Assembly (NCBI GenBank): GCA_963722175.1 | Contig: CAVRKA010000003.1 | Location: 248,001 to 312,000, forward strand | DNA from: WHSW01 sp963722175 | GTDB lineage: Bacteria > Actinomycetota > Thermoleophilia > Solirubrobacterales > 70-9 | DNA length: 64,000 bases | Direction of reading: 5' to 3' | Shown: positions 31,761 to 40,534 of the stretch, piece after piece | Numbering within the stretch: the first letter of the stretch is position 1 | How the letters are laid out: every line of letters begins with the position of its first letter | The notes under the pieces: model-generated | Seen by the model: only the letters and a program-made list of their open reading frames with translations | Database searches by the model: none | What the model was told of the DNA's origin: nothing | Made by a program: the position numbers and the translations under genes

Positions 31761-32378
31761 ATGCTCTCCAAAGCCGTCGCCCACCTACGAGGCCCGTGGA
31801 CGGGCGCGCTCGCTCTGTTCCTTGTGATCGCCGGCGGCACCGCCTATGCGGCCAACACGATCGGAAGCTCGGACGTGATCAACGAGTCGCTGCGCTCCCA
31901 GGACCTCAGAAACGACAACGTCACGGGCGACGACGTGCTCGAGTCGAGCCTCAGGCAGGGCACGACCTGGCGCCTCGTCGGTGCCGCGGGCCAGCCGGCG
32001 TTCGGCGATCACCCCCATTGCAGGTGGGCGAACTACGACGGGGTCCATAGCTCTGCCGCGTTCACCCGTGACGCCGCCGGGTTCGTGCACCTCAAGGGCA
32101 CTCTGAACCCGACCGACATCGGTCCGAGCGTCTGCAACTCAGGCGAGGTCAACCGCAGCGTCTTCGTGCTGCCGCCCGGCTACCGCCCCCAGAGGCGCGA
32201 GTCGATGCCGGTGGTGGGCGGCAGACCCGACCTCTCCGTCTACATCGATGGCCCGAAGATCACCGACGCCCCCGCCGGCTCGGTCTCGATCGCCGGCGAC
32301 ATCGCCGTCATCGACTACGTGTCGATCGACGGGATCAGCTTCCGCTGCGCCCCAGTAGGCGTGAACGGCTGTCCGTAG
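31761..32378 (+). CDS. Secreted hypothetical protein of the 'AANTIGSSDVI' type
   Basis: 205 residues from ATG 31761. A long signal peptide (about 1-36, core LALFLVIAGGTAYA) is followed by ANTIGSSDVINESLRSQDLR and NDNVTGDDVLESSL, a repeated low-complexity neck that is common in exported proteins of Solirubrobacterales and Gaiellales. The C-terminal domain (about 75-205) has two cysteine pairs and a beta-rich pattern (FVLPPGYRPQRRESMPVVGG), similar to phage-tail or collagen-like heads; no function assigned. It follows the preceding secreted gene by 147 bases on the same strand. Confidence 0.65.
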   Translation: MLSKAVAHLRGPWTGALALFLVIAGGTAYAANTIGSSDVINESLRSQDLRNDNVTGDDVLESSLRQGTTWRLVGAAGQPAFGDHPHCRWANYDGVHSSAAFTRDAAGFVHLKGTLNPTDIGPSVCNSGEVNRSVFVLPPGYRPQRRESMPVVGGRPDLSVYIDGPKITDAPAGSVSIAGDIAVIDYVSIDGISFRCAPVGVNGCP

Positions 32379-32439
32379 GCCTTGACCCCGCGTCCGGCGC
32401 GCGAGAGGCTTACGTCTTGGCCACACTGATGGAGTACGC

Positions 32440-33405
32440 GTGAGCGCCACCGCCGAACGCCAAACCCGCCGGCTGCGCCGGGCCAAGCCCGACGTCACCG
32501 TCGCCGACGGCCCCGACCCGTACGGCAACCCGGACCCCGAGTGGCTGCGAATCGACTGGCGCGAGCACCTCCACGACGTCGACGTCGGCGGCAACCGCGT
32601 CCATTACGTCGAGATGGGACCGCCACGCGGCGAGCAGGCCCCCCATGCGCTGGTCTTCGTCCACGGGCTCTCGGGCTGCTGGCAGAACTGGCTCGAGAAC
32701 CTCCCCCACTTCGCCCGTACCCACCGGGTGCTGGCGCTCGACCTACCCGGGTTCGGCTCCTCGCCGGTGCCCGAGTGGGAGATCGCGATCCCCGAGTACG
32801 GCCGCCTGCTGAACGAGTTCTGCGACACGGTCGGCGCCCGCGACTGCGCCCTGATCGGCAACTCGATGGGCGGCTTCGCGGCCGCGGAGGCGGTGATCTC
32901 GGAGCCCGAGCAGTTCCAGAAGCTCGTCCTGGTCTCGGCGGCGGGCGTCAGCAGCGCCCGGCTCCGGCGGCGCCCGACCGAGGTCGTCGCCCGGATGCTC
33001 GGCGCGGCCACCCCGCTCGCCTTCAGCGCCCAAACCCGGGCCTTCCGCCGCCCGCGTGCGCGGGCGATGGCGTTCTCAGGGATCTTCGACAGCCCCGGCG
33101 AGCTGCGCCCGGAGCTGATCTGGGAGTTCTTCCAGGGCGGGGCCCGCGCGCAGTCGTTCGTCGAGGCGCTCTCCAGCCTCGCCGCCTACGACTTCCTCGA
33201 CCGCCTGGAGGAGATCCACGTCCCGACGCTGATCGTCTGGGGCCGCCAGGACCACGTCGTCCCGCCCGCCGACGCGCTGGGCTACGCGCAGCGGATCGCC
33301 GGGGCGCGCCTCGAGGTCTTCGACCCCTGCGGCCACGTGCCGATGGCCGAGCGTCCGGTGCGCTTCAACCGCCTGCTCGAGGACTTCCTCGCAGCTAGCC
33401 GGTGA
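32440..33405 (+). CDS. Alpha/beta-fold hydrolase
   Basis: 321 residues. The oxyanion region LVFVHGLSGCWQNWLENLPH, nucleophile elbow ALIGNSMGGFAAAEAVIS (GNSMGG), acid LIVWGRQDHVVPPADAL and His in CGHVPMAERPVRFNRLLEDF make a complete Ser-Asp-His triad. An RNRLRR-type basic N-terminal tail of about 45 residues precedes the domain. Epoxide-hydrolase or ester-hydrolase roles cannot be distinguished. Its end overlaps the converging ilvD gene by 11 bases. Confidence 0.88.
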   Translation: MSATAERQTRRLRRAKPDVTVADGPDPYGNPDPEWLRIDWREHLHDVDVGGNRVHYVEMGPPRGEQAPHALVFVHGLSGCWQNWLENLPHFARTHRVLALDLPGFGSSPVPEWEIAIPEYGRLLNEFCDTVGARDCALIGNSMGGFAAAEAVISEPEQFQKLVLVSAAGVSSARLRRRPTEVVARMLGAATPLAFSAQTRAFRRPRARAMAFSGIFDSPGELRPELIWEFFQGGARAQSFVEALSSLAAYDFLDRLEEIHVPTLIVWGRQDHVVPPADALGYAQRIAGARLEVFDPCGHVPMAERPVRFNRLLEDFLAASR

Positions 33406-35092
33406 GCGCGCCCGCCGACGCCGAGCCGACTGTGTTCGCGTACTTGGCCATCACCCCGGTTTTGTAGGCCGGCTCGGGCTGCTCGTACGCGGCCACGCGC
33501 TCGGCGATCGCATCGTCGGTGAGGTCGACCGAGAGCCGGCGCCCCTCCACATCGATCGTCACCTGGTCGCCGTCGCGAAGCGCCGCAATCGGCCCGCCCT
33601 TCGCTGCCTCGGGGGCGACGTGACCGACCATCAGGCCGCGGGTGGCGCCGGAGAAGCGCCCATCGGTGAGCAGTGCCACCTCCTCCCCCAGGCCCTCGCC
33701 CACGATCGCCGCGGTCACCAGCAGCATCTCGCGCATCCCCGGGCCGCCGGCCGGCCCCTCGTTGCGGATCACGATCACGTCGCCGGCCTCGATCCGCTGC
33801 GCCTTGACCGCGGCAAAGCATTCCTCCTCCGACTCGAACACCCGCGCGGGACCGGTCTGGCCCTGGCGCTCGGTGCCCGCCAGCTTGACGACGGAACCGT
33901 CCGGCGCCAGATTGCCGCGCAGGATCGCCAACCCGCCCTCCGACTTCAGCGGATTCGACAGCGGGCGGACGACCTCCTGTCCCTCGGCCTCCTGCGCGGC
34001 CGCGGCGACCTCGCCGATCGTCTGTCCGGTAACCGTGAGCTCGTCCTCGTTCAGGAGCCCGGCCTCGGCCAGGCGGTTGAGGATCAGCGGCACCCCGCCG
34101 GCACGGTAGAGGTCGGTGGCGACGAAGCGTCCGCCGGGCTTCAGGTCGGCGAGCAGCGGCGTCTGCCGCGAGATCCGCTCGAAGTCGTCGATCTCGAGCC
34201 CGATCCCCGCCTCGCGAGCGACGGCGAGCAGGTGCAGGACGCCGTTGGTCGAGCCGCCGGAGGCGCAGACGCAGGCGATCGCGTTCTCGAGCGAGCCGCG
34301 GGTGATGATCCGGCTCGGGCGCAGATCCTCTGCGAGGACGCGAATCGCCAGCTCGCCGATCCGCTCCGCCACGGTGCGCTTGTCGTCGTCCTCGGCAGGG
34401 ACCATCGACGACCCGCCGGGCGAGATCCCGAGCGCCTCGAACGCGCAGGCCATCGTGTTGGCGGTGAACTGGCCGCCGCAGGCGCCGGCGCCGGGGCTGG
34501 CGACACCCTCGAGCGCGTGCAGCTCCTCGTCCGACATCTCCCCCGCGGCGTGGGCGCCGACCGCCTCGAAGACCTCGAGGATCGTCACGTCGCGATCCTG
34601 GTAGCGGCCGGGGGCGATCGAGCCGCCGTAGAGCATCACGCTCGGGATGTCGAGCCGGGCGAGCGCCATCACCGCGCCGGGAATCGTCTTGTCGCACGCC
34701 GAGAGCGCGACCAGGGCGTCGAACTGATAGCCGCGTGCTGTGAGCTCGATCGAGTCGGCGATCACCTCGCGGCTGACCAGCGAGGTCTTCATCCCCCTCG
34801 TCCCCATCGTGATCCCGTCCGAGATCGCGATGGTGTTGAACTCCATCGGCGTCCCGCCGGCGGCGCGCACCCCCTCCTTGATCGGCGCGGCGAGCGCCCG
34901 CAGGTGGAAGTTGCACGGCATCGCCTCGGTCCAGGTGTTCGCGATCCCGATCGTCGGCCGGCTGAGCGCCTCGTCGTCGTAACCGATCCCCTTCATGTAC
35001 GCGCGGGCGGCGGCGCGGTCAGGGCCGTCGAAGACCGCCGCCGAGCGGGGGCGCGGGAGCGAGGTCTCTTGCTCGCTGGTCGAGCCGTCCAT
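33395..35092 (-). CDS. ilvD: Dihydroxy-acid dehydratase
   Basis: 565 residues, full length. Iron-sulphur cluster ligands: Cys in SACDKTIPGAVMAL, Cys in GACGGQFTANTMACAFEALG and an N-terminal Cys in MPCNFHLRALA. Other landmarks: GITMGTRGMKTSLVSREVIA, SGGSTNGVLHLLA, ENEGP-like RNEGPAGGPGMREML and TDGRFSGATRGLMVGHVAPE, all expected for IlvD. It dehydrates 2,3-dihydroxy acids in valine, isoleucine and pantothenate synthesis. No other ilv gene is nearby, so it is a monocistronic unit here. No attenuator leader is visible upstream. Confidence 0.97.
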   Translation of the reverse strand: MDGSTSEQETSLPRPRSAAVFDGPDRAAARAYMKGIGYDDEALSRPTIGIANTWTEAMPCNFHLRALAAPIKEGVRAAGGTPMEFNTIAISDGITMGTRGMKTSLVSREVIADSIELTARGYQFDALVALSACDKTIPGAVMALARLDIPSVMLYGGSIAPGRYQDRDVTILEVFEAVGAHAAGEMSDEELHALEGVASPGAGACGGQFTANTMACAFEALGISPGGSSMVPAEDDDKRTVAERIGELAIRVLAEDLRPSRIITRGSLENAIACVCASGGSTNGVLHLLAVAREAGIGLEIDDFERISRQTPLLADLKPGGRFVATDLYRAGGVPLILNRLAEAGLLNEDELTVTGQTIGEVAAAAQEAEGQEVVRPLSNPLKSEGGLAILRGNLAPDGSVVKLAGTERQGQTGPARVFESEEECFAAVKAQRIEAGDVIVIRNEGPAGGPGMREMLLVTAAIVGEGLGEEVALLTDGRFSGATRGLMVGHVAPEAAKGGPIAALRDGDQVTIDVEGRRLSVDLTDDAIAERVAAYEQPEPAYKTGVMAKYANTVGSASAGALTG

Positions 35093-35149
35093 GCGTGGGA
35101 GAGTCTAGTTGCGCGTAACGGCTCCGCCGGGCCGTCGACCAACGAACGG

Positions 35150-35734
35150 ATGCCCTTCAACGATCCACCGCCGAGCGCCGCCTGGCGCCACCTGCAAGCT
35201 CGCCAGGGCTATGAGGTCTGCTTCTTCGAGCGCGACCCCGAGGGCGGCTTCGCGGTCCGCGGAACGACCACGGCCGTGGAGGAGGGCGCCGCCTGGGTCG
35301 TCGAGTACGAGATCAGACTGGACGCGGGCTGGCGCACCCGCCAGGCCACCGCGCGCTCGCGCAACGCAGCCGGCAGCCTGGAGACCAGGCTCGAGCTCGA
35401 CCACGCCGATCGCTGGCGGGTCGACGGCGTCGAGCGCCCCGACCTCGACGGCATCCTCGACGTCGACCTCGGATCGTCGGCGATGACCAACGCCTTCCCC
35501 GTCCGCCGCCTCCAACTCGGGATCGGAGAGTCCGCGGACGCACCGGCCGCCTGGGTGCGCGAGCTGGACCTGGCGGTCGCGCCGCTCGAGCAGCGCTATG
35601 AACGCCTCCCTGACGACGGCGATCGCCAGCGCTTCGCCTACGACTCTCTACAGCACGGCTTCAGCGCCGAGCTCGTCTACGACCGCCACGGGCTGGCCGT
35701 CGAGTATCCGGGGATCGCCGTCCGAGACGCCTAG
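35150..35734 (+). CDS. Putative glycolipid-binding domain protein (PF06475 type)
   Basis: 194 residues from ATG 35150. The sequence YEVCFFERDPEGGFAVRGTT, VVEYEIRLDAGWRTRQATAR, DLDGILDVDLGSSAMTNAFP and VRRLQLGIGESADAPAAWV is that of the PF06475 'putative glycolipid-binding' family: a beta-barrel cytosolic protein of unknown enzymology. LGSSAMTNAFPVRR is the family signature. It is divergent from ilvD with a 57-base spacer and its stop overlaps the next, converging gene by four bases. Confidence 0.8.
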   Translation: MPFNDPPPSAAWRHLQARQGYEVCFFERDPEGGFAVRGTTTAVEEGAAWVVEYEIRLDAGWRTRQATARSRNAAGSLETRLELDHADRWRVDGVERPDLDGILDVDLGSSAMTNAFPVRRLQLGIGESADAPAAWVRELDLAVAPLEQRYERLPDDGDRQRFAYDSLQHGFSAELVYDRHGLAVEYPGIAVRDA

Positions 35735-36105
35735 CGTCCGAGCGCGCGAAGGCGGGCGATGTCGCGGCGCGCGTGCTCGGGGTCGACCTGGTGGCCGGGG
35801 CGGTTGAGATTCGCCTCGGAGATCAGGTCGTACTCGGTTCCCCGCAGCGTCATCCACTTCGCGAGCACGTCGTCGGCCGGCGGCAGGCGATCGCCGTCGT
35901 CGTGGAACCCCACGCAGTACTCGGCGAGCAGCTCGCCGGTCACGGTGTCGTAGGCGACCAGCGGGCGGAACGGATAGACGAGGTAGGCGTAGCGGGGGTT
36001 GCGGCCGGTGACGGAGACGAAGCCGAGCTGCTCGTAGGCCTCGAAGTCGCGTTCGCCGACGACGGCGCGCAGCAGCTCGCGCGCCCGCTCCTCGGCAGCG
36101 TCCAT
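35731..36105 (-). CDS. Hypothetical protein
   Basis: 124 residues, not recognised. It has no signal or membrane segment. Pattern: MDAAEERARELLRAVVGERD, YEQLGFVSVTGRNPRYAYLV, YPFRPLVAYDTVTGELLAEY and CVGFHDDGDRLPPADDVLAK, WMTLRGTEYDLISEANLN. The single Cys and conserved YxxYPF/HDD set suggest a compact enzyme-like or binding domain. It follows a small gene on the same strand by three bases, probably one operon. Confidence 0.6.
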   Translation of the reverse strand: MDAAEERARELLRAVVGERDFEAYEQLGFVSVTGRNPRYAYLVYPFRPLVAYDTVTGELLAEYCVGFHDDGDRLPPADDVLAKWMTLRGTEYDLISEANLNRPGHQVDPEHARRDIARLRALGR

Positions 36106-36108
36106 TCC

Positions 36109-36351
36109 TCAACCCCCGGCGGCCCGGGGGAAGAAGATGACCCGCTCGGCGTCGCGCGGCACCTCGGCGAAGTCGCGGACGACCGCCGCCGTGCGATGAC
36201 CTCGCTCAGCGGTCGGGACCGCGGCGCACATCCCGAGGTCGAGTTGGCGGCGGAACTCGGCGATCAGGCGCTCCTCGTCCTCTTCCACCTCCGGATTCCC
36301 TTCCGCAAGGAGGACGTCGCCGTGCCCGGACCTCATCCGCACGAGCTTCAT
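36109..36351 (-). CDS. Small hypothetical protein
   Basis: 80 residues (MKLVRMRSGHGDVLLAEGNP to FFPRAAGG). It has an acidic helical middle (EVEEDEERLIAEFRRQLDLG) and a conserved-looking end RVIFFPRAAGG. It is three bases from the following 124-residue gene and 22 bases from thiD. The C-terminal pattern resembles small nucleotide-free proteins of unknown role; function not known. Confidence 0.6.
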   Translation of the reverse strand: MKLVRMRSGHGDVLLAEGNPEVEEDEERLIAEFRRQLDLGMCAAVPTAERGHRTAAVVRDFAEVPRDAERVIFFPRAAGG

Positions 36352-36373
36352 GTCGACTGATTATGTCGTGGCA

Positions 36374-37177
36374 TTACCCCGGCGCCAAACGACCGATCCC
36401 GAACACGTCCACCGGTCCAGCGCCCTTGCCGAGCCCGCGGAGCCCGTGCCCGACCGCCTCCGAGGCGATCTCGCGCGCCCAGCGGGCGGCGTCGGGCAGC
36501 TCCTCGCCGCGGGCGAGGAACGCGGCGAGGGCCGAGGAGTGGGTGCAGCCGGATCCGTGCGCCGCTCCGTCGGGATACCGTGGCCCCTCGATCCGCAGCC
36601 AGCCGGAGGGCTCGACCAGGACGTCGGCGCCGTCCTCGGCGTGGCCGCCGGTGACGATCACCGCGTCGGCGCCGAGCCCCAGCAACGCCTCGCCGAGGTC
36701 GACCGCGGCGGCTGAATCCCCGAGCCCGGAGAGCGCCCGCGCCTCGGGCACGTTCGGGGTCAAGACGGTCGCGCGCGGGAGGACCCGCTCGATCAGCGCC
36801 GCCTTCGCCTTCGGGTCGAGCAGCGTCGCGCCGCTTTCGGCGACCATCACCGGGTCGACGACGACCGGCGCGTCGCCGAGCAGGTCGAGCCCCTCGAGCA
36901 CCGCGTCGATCGTCGGCTCGTCGGCGAGCATCCCGACCTTGGCCGCATCGACGCCGATGTCGGTGACGACGGCGTGGATCTGGGCGACGATCATCTCCGG
37001 AGCGACCGCCGTCACCATCTCGACCCCGACCGTGTTCTGGGCGGTGAGCGCGGTGATCGCGGTCATCCCGTGAACGCCGCAGCGCGCGAACGCCTTCAGG
37101 TCGGCCTGGATCCCGGCGCCGCCGCCGGAGTCCGACCCGGCGATCGCAAGGCAGGCAGGGACGGGGCGCTCGGACAT
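36374..37177 (-). CDS. thiD: Hydroxymethylpyrimidine (phosphate) kinase
   Basis: 267 residues. CLAIAGSDSGGGAGIQADLK is the N-terminal substrate and phosphate loop, MTAITALTAQNTVGVE and VVDPVMVAESGATLLDPKAK follow, and the C-terminus has HGSGCTHSSALAAFLARGEE, the anion hole of the ribokinase-like fold. It phosphorylates HMP and HMP-P in thiamine synthesis. No other thi gene or TPP riboswitch is seen next to it, so thiD stands isolated here. Confidence 0.95.
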   Translation of the reverse strand: MSERPVPACLAIAGSDSGGGAGIQADLKAFARCGVHGMTAITALTAQNTVGVEMVTAVAPEMIVAQIHAVVTDIGVDAAKVGMLADEPTIDAVLEGLDLLGDAPVVVDPVMVAESGATLLDPKAKAALIERVLPRATVLTPNVPEARALSGLGDSAAAVDLGEALLGLGADAVIVTGGHAEDGADVLVEPSGWLRIEGPRYPDGAAHGSGCTHSSALAAFLARGEELPDAARWAREIASEAVGHGLRGLGKGAGPVDVFGIGRLAPG

Positions 37178-37188
37178 CGGCCCTGAGG

Positions 37189-38124
37189 TTATTGCGGGGT
37201 CCGGCGAGGTACGCCCTCAGGCGTCCGCAGGCCGGTGCCCGCGTAGCCACCGAGCTCGTCGGCGCGCACGTAGCCGAGCCGTTCCAGGCGGGCGAGGCCG
37301 ATCGCGACGCGCCGCGAGTCGAGTCCACTGTCCGCGGAAAGCCTGTCGACCGTCGCCGCCCCGGTCGCGATCAGGTCGAGGATCGCGGCGAGTTCGTCGT
37401 CGAGCCGCTCCCCCGGGCGCGGGGGCGGAACCTTCTTCAGCTCGCCGGGTGAGCCTCCGACCCCGAAGAGCAGATCGAGGACGTCGCGCGCGTCGCGGAC
37501 CAGCGGAGCCCCGTCCTTGAGCAGATCGTTCGTGCCCTCGGCCACCCGCACTCCCACCTGCCCGGGAACCGCCGCGACGGTTCGTCCAAGCTCGAGCGCC
37601 CTCTCCACCGTGACCAGGGTGCCGGAGGGCTGGGCGGCTTCGACGATCACGACCACCTGGCCGAGCGCGGCCATGATCCGGTTGCGGTGCGCGAAATGAA
37701 ACGGCTCGATCCGGGTGCCTGGTGGGTGCTCGGAGATCACCGCCCCGGACCCCACGATTCGCCGGTAGAGCTCGTCGTTGCTGGGAGGGGCGGGGCGGTC
37801 CGGGCCGCCCGGGAGAACCGCGACCGTCGTCCCGCCTCCGGCGAGCGCGCCGCGATGCGCCGCCGAGTCGATCCCGAGCGCCATGCCGCTGACCACGGTC
37901 ACCCCGGCGAGGGCCAGGTCGTGGGCCAGCGCCTCGGCGACCCGAAGCCCGTACGAGCTCGCCCGGCGAGCGCCGACGATCGTGGCGACCGGCTCGTCGC
38001 GAAGGCGGGCCAGCACCCCGTGCTCGCCGACCCCGTGCAACTTCGGCTGGTCGCAGCGGCGCAAGTTGAGCAGCGCGGGCGGGTACTCCGGTGCGTCGCG
38101 GCCGACCTCCCATACCTCGCTCAT
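37189..38124 (-). CDS. dprA: DNA processing protein A
   Basis: 311 residues. The Rossmann-like DprA core: VATIVGARRASSYGLRVAEA, VVSGMALGIDSAAHRGALAG, GTTVAVLPGGPDRPAPPSND, ISEHPPGTRIEPFHFAHRNR and VVIVEAAQPSGTLVTVERAL. A C-terminal winged-helix (DprA-WH, about 245-300) follows. It loads RecA on incoming single-stranded DNA in transformation. It is translationally coupled to comM (ATGA at 38121), a pair conserved in actinobacteria. Confidence 0.95.
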   Translation of the reverse strand: MSEVWEVGRDAPEYPPALLNLRRCDQPKLHGVGEHGVLARLRDEPVATIVGARRASSYGLRVAEALAHDLALAGVTVVSGMALGIDSAAHRGALAGGGTTVAVLPGGPDRPAPPSNDELYRRIVGSGAVISEHPPGTRIEPFHFAHRNRIMAALGQVVVIVEAAQPSGTLVTVERALELGRTVAAVPGQVGVRVAEGTNDLLKDGAPLVRDARDVLDLLFGVGGSPGELKKVPPPRPGERLDDELAAILDLIATGAATVDRLSADSGLDSRRVAIGLARLERLGYVRADELGGYAGTGLRTPEGVPRRTPQ

Positions 38125-39599
38125 CGCGGCCCCCGCCGGCGCATCGACAGCGCCTCCTCGACGTGCTCAACGGCGATCTCCTCCTGCCCGTCGAGGTCGG
38201 CGACCGTACGCGCGAGACGGATCGTCCGCTCGCGCCCCCGACCGCTCAAGCCCGCGGTAAGGCCCGCCATGGCGAGCAGGCGCTCGACCGCGGGACCGAT
38301 CGCGATCTCCCCCATCGCCAACTCCGCGTTCGGGCGGGCGCCGGCGCTCCGCGCCCGCAGCCGTTCACGCGCGGCCAGGACACGGTCACGCACCGCGGCC
38401 GAGCTCTCCCCCGCCTCGGCGAAGGAAGTCAGGTCGGGCTGCTCCACCGCGATCGAGATGTCGATCCGGTCGAACAGCGCGCCGGTGAGCTTGGCGGCGT
38501 ACCCGCGGACCGCCGCGGGATCGCAGGTGCAGTCGCCGGATCGCGCGCCGCGGCCGCACGGACACGGGTTCGCCGCAGCGATCATCTGAAAGCGGCACGG
38601 AAGGTCGACCGCGTACCGCGCGCGGACGATCCGCACGGTGCCGTCCTCGAGCGGCTGGCGAAGCGCCTCGAGCGCGCCGCGCCCGAACTCCGGCAGCTCG
38701 TCCAGGAACAGCACGCCGCGATGGGCGAGCGTGACCTCGCCCGGACGCGGCGGGTTGCCGCCGCCGATCAGGCCCGCGGTCGAGATCGTGTGGTGGGGAG
38801 CGCGAAACGGCCGCCGGCCACCGACCGCCGCCTCGACCGGACGCCCGCAGGCGCTCGCCACCCGCGCCGCCTCGACCACCTCGTCGCCCTCGAGCGGCGG
38901 GAGGATCGAGGGCAACCGCCGCGCCGCCATCGACTTGCCGGCACCCGGGGGGCCGGTGACGAGCAGGCTGTGCCCGCCCGCGGCCGCGAGCTCGAGCGCG
39001 CGGCGCAGGCCCGGTTGGCCGCGCAGGTCGGCCAGGTCCGGCAGCGGCCCGATGCCGTTCGCTGCCGCCGGGGTCGGCGGCACCGGCTCGTCGTCACCGC
39101 CCAGGGTGGCCAGCTGCTCGAGCCGGCCGACCGGGATCACCCGTCCGGGCGCGATCAGCGCCGCCTCGGCGCCGCACGCCGCGGGGACGACGATCGCCCG
39201 CAGTCCGGCCCGCACCGCGCGCTCGGCCATCGCCAGAGTCCCGGGGATCGAGCGGATCGACCCGTCGAGCGCCAGCTCGCCGGCGAGCGCGACGTCGTCG
39301 AGCGCCGGCGGCCGGAGCTGCTCCGTTGCGACGAGCACCGCGGCGGCGATCGCCAGGTCGAAACCAGGCCCGGCCTTGCGCAGGTCGGCGGGCGCCAGGT
39401 TGGCGGTGATGCGCTTCTGGGGGAACTCGAACCCGGAGTTGGCGAGCGCCGCCCGCACGCGGTCGCGCGACTCGCGCACCGCGGCGTCGGGGAGGCCGAC
39501 GAGGGTGAACGCCGGCAGGCCCTGGCGGACGTCGACCTCGACCCGGATCTCCCGGGCGTCGATCCCGACCAGGGTGAAGGTGCGGGCGGCGGCGAGCAC
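38121..39599 (-). CDS. comM: ComM/YifB-family Mg-chelatase-like ATPase
   Basis: 492 residues: N-terminal Lon-protease-like fold (about 1-170, VDVRQGLPAFTLVGLPDAAV, VRESRDRVRAALANSGFEFP); AAA core with Walker A VTGPPGAGKSMAARRL and Walker B GVLFLDELPEF; a four-Cys zinc site NPCPCGRGARSGDCTC; and a C-terminal Mg-chelatase subunit ChlI-like helical part. ComM is a helicase-like factor that promotes branch migration during natural transformation. It overlaps dprA, giving a competence pair. yraN, usually in the same operon, lies on the opposite strand just upstream. Confidence 0.95.
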   Translation of the reverse strand: MLAAARTFTLVGIDAREIRVEVDVRQGLPAFTLVGLPDAAVRESRDRVRAALANSGFEFPQKRITANLAPADLRKAGPGFDLAIAAAVLVATEQLRPPALDDVALAGELALDGSIRSIPGTLAMAERAVRAGLRAIVVPAACGAEAALIAPGRVIPVGRLEQLATLGGDDEPVPPTPAAANGIGPLPDLADLRGQPGLRRALELAAAGGHSLLVTGPPGAGKSMAARRLPSILPPLEGDEVVEAARVASACGRPVEAAVGGRRPFRAPHHTISTAGLIGGGNPPRPGEVTLAHRGVLFLDELPEFGRGALEALRQPLEDGTVRIVRARYAVDLPCRFQMIAAANPCPCGRGARSGDCTCDPAAVRGYAAKLTGALFDRIDISIAVEQPDLTSFAEAGESSAAVRDRVLAARERLRARSAGARPNAELAMGEIAIGPAVERLLAMAGLTAGLSGRGRERTIRLARTVADLDGQEEIAVEHVEEALSMRRRGPR

Positions 39600-39704
39600 G
39601 CGACGAACCTAGGCGGGGCGATCTCGCCGGTGGCGCGCAGACCGTGACCAGTTTGATTCGGTTTGCGCGCCACGCGCGCGAGGGCGCCGCCTACGGTCGT
39701 GACG

Positions 39705-40091
39705 ATGACCGTCGCGCGGCAGAGTCTCGGGCGTAGGGCCGAAGAGCTGGTGGCGGCACGTTTGCAGCGAGAGGGGTGGGTGGTCGTGGCGCGCAACGCC
39801 CGTCCGAGCGAGGTGCGCGGGGAGATCGACTTGATCGGCGTCGATGGGGACGCGCTGGTGTTCGTCGAGGTCAAGGCGCGCCGGACGGGGTCGGTGATGG
39901 GGCCGGAGGCGCCGGCGCTTGCCGTTGGCCCCCGAAAGCAGGCGAAGCTGCGGTCGCTGGCCGCCGCCTGGCTGCGCGACCGCGGCTACGACGTCCCCCG
40001 CCACCGCCACCTGCGCTTCGATGTGATCGGCCTGCGGCTCGACGACGCCGATCGCGTCACCGAGTACGAGCACCTGCGCGCCGCGTTCTGA
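39705..40091 (+). CDS. yraN: YraN/UPF0102 nuclease-like protein
   Basis: 128 residues from ATG 39705. The PD-(D/E)xK core is visible: RRAEELVAARLQREGWVVVA, EIDLIGVDGDALVFVEVKAR, with Asp, Glu and Lys in the right order. Family members sit beside rnhB, comM and dprA in most bacteria and are assumed to act in DNA processing. Here the gene is on the opposite strand to both neighbours, so the usual rnhB-yraN-comM-dprA order has been broken by a local inversion. Confidence 0.85.
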   Translation: MTVARQSLGRRAEELVAARLQREGWVVVARNARPSEVRGEIDLIGVDGDALVFVEVKARRTGSVMGPEAPALAVGPRKQAKLRSLAAAWLRDRGYDVPRHRHLRFDVIGLRLDDADRVTEYEHLRAAF

Positions 40092-40161
40092 GCTGCGCGC
40101 GATGAGTTCAGCCCGCCCCGCCGGTCATAGGATCGAAACGTCAACCCGATGAGGAGATTTC

Positions 40162-40524
40162 ATGGCTGAGTACGTGGACGGATTCGTGGTTCCGGTGAAG
40201 AAGGACAGGATCGACGACTACCGCGCGATCGCCGAGAAGGCCGGCGCGCTGTGGCGTGAGTTCGGGGCGCTCGAGTACAAGGAGTGCATCGCCGACGACG
40301 TCAACCCCGGCAAGTCGACGTCGTTCCCGCAGAGCGTCAAGCTCGAGGACGACGAGGTCGTCGCGTTCTCCTGGATCACCTACGAGTCGAGGGCGAAGCG
40401 CGACGAGGTCAACGCCAAGGTGATGGCGGACCCCCGGATGAACGAGTTCGGGGACGAGAACGACATGCCGATGGACATGGGGCGCATGTTCTTCGGCGGC
40501 TTCGAGGTGATCGTCGACTCGTGA
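40162..40524 (+). CDS. DUF1428 family protein
   Basis: 120 residues: MAEYVDGFVVPVKKDRIDDY, RAIAEKAGALWREFGALEYK, ECIADDVNPGKSTSFPQSVK, and ending MGRMFFGGFEVIVDS. A GAGGAG ribosome site precedes the ATG. This is the DUF1428 pattern, a dimeric alpha-beta barrel of about 118 residues with unknown function; relatives may act on small reactive metabolites. Single gene between yraN and the converging rnhB. Confidence 0.88.
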   Translation: MAEYVDGFVVPVKKDRIDDYRAIAEKAGALWREFGALEYKECIADDVNPGKSTSFPQSVKLEDDEVVAFSWITYESRAKRDEVNAKVMADPRMNEFGDENDMPMDMGRMFFGGFEVIVDS

Positions 40525-40534
40525 GCGGCGGCGC

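Noticed and set aside
33620..35149. Long plus-strand frame opposite ilvD, continuous with the PF06475-type gene
   Set aside because: The upstream part is the complement of ilvD; only the portion from ATG 35150 shows a protein family.
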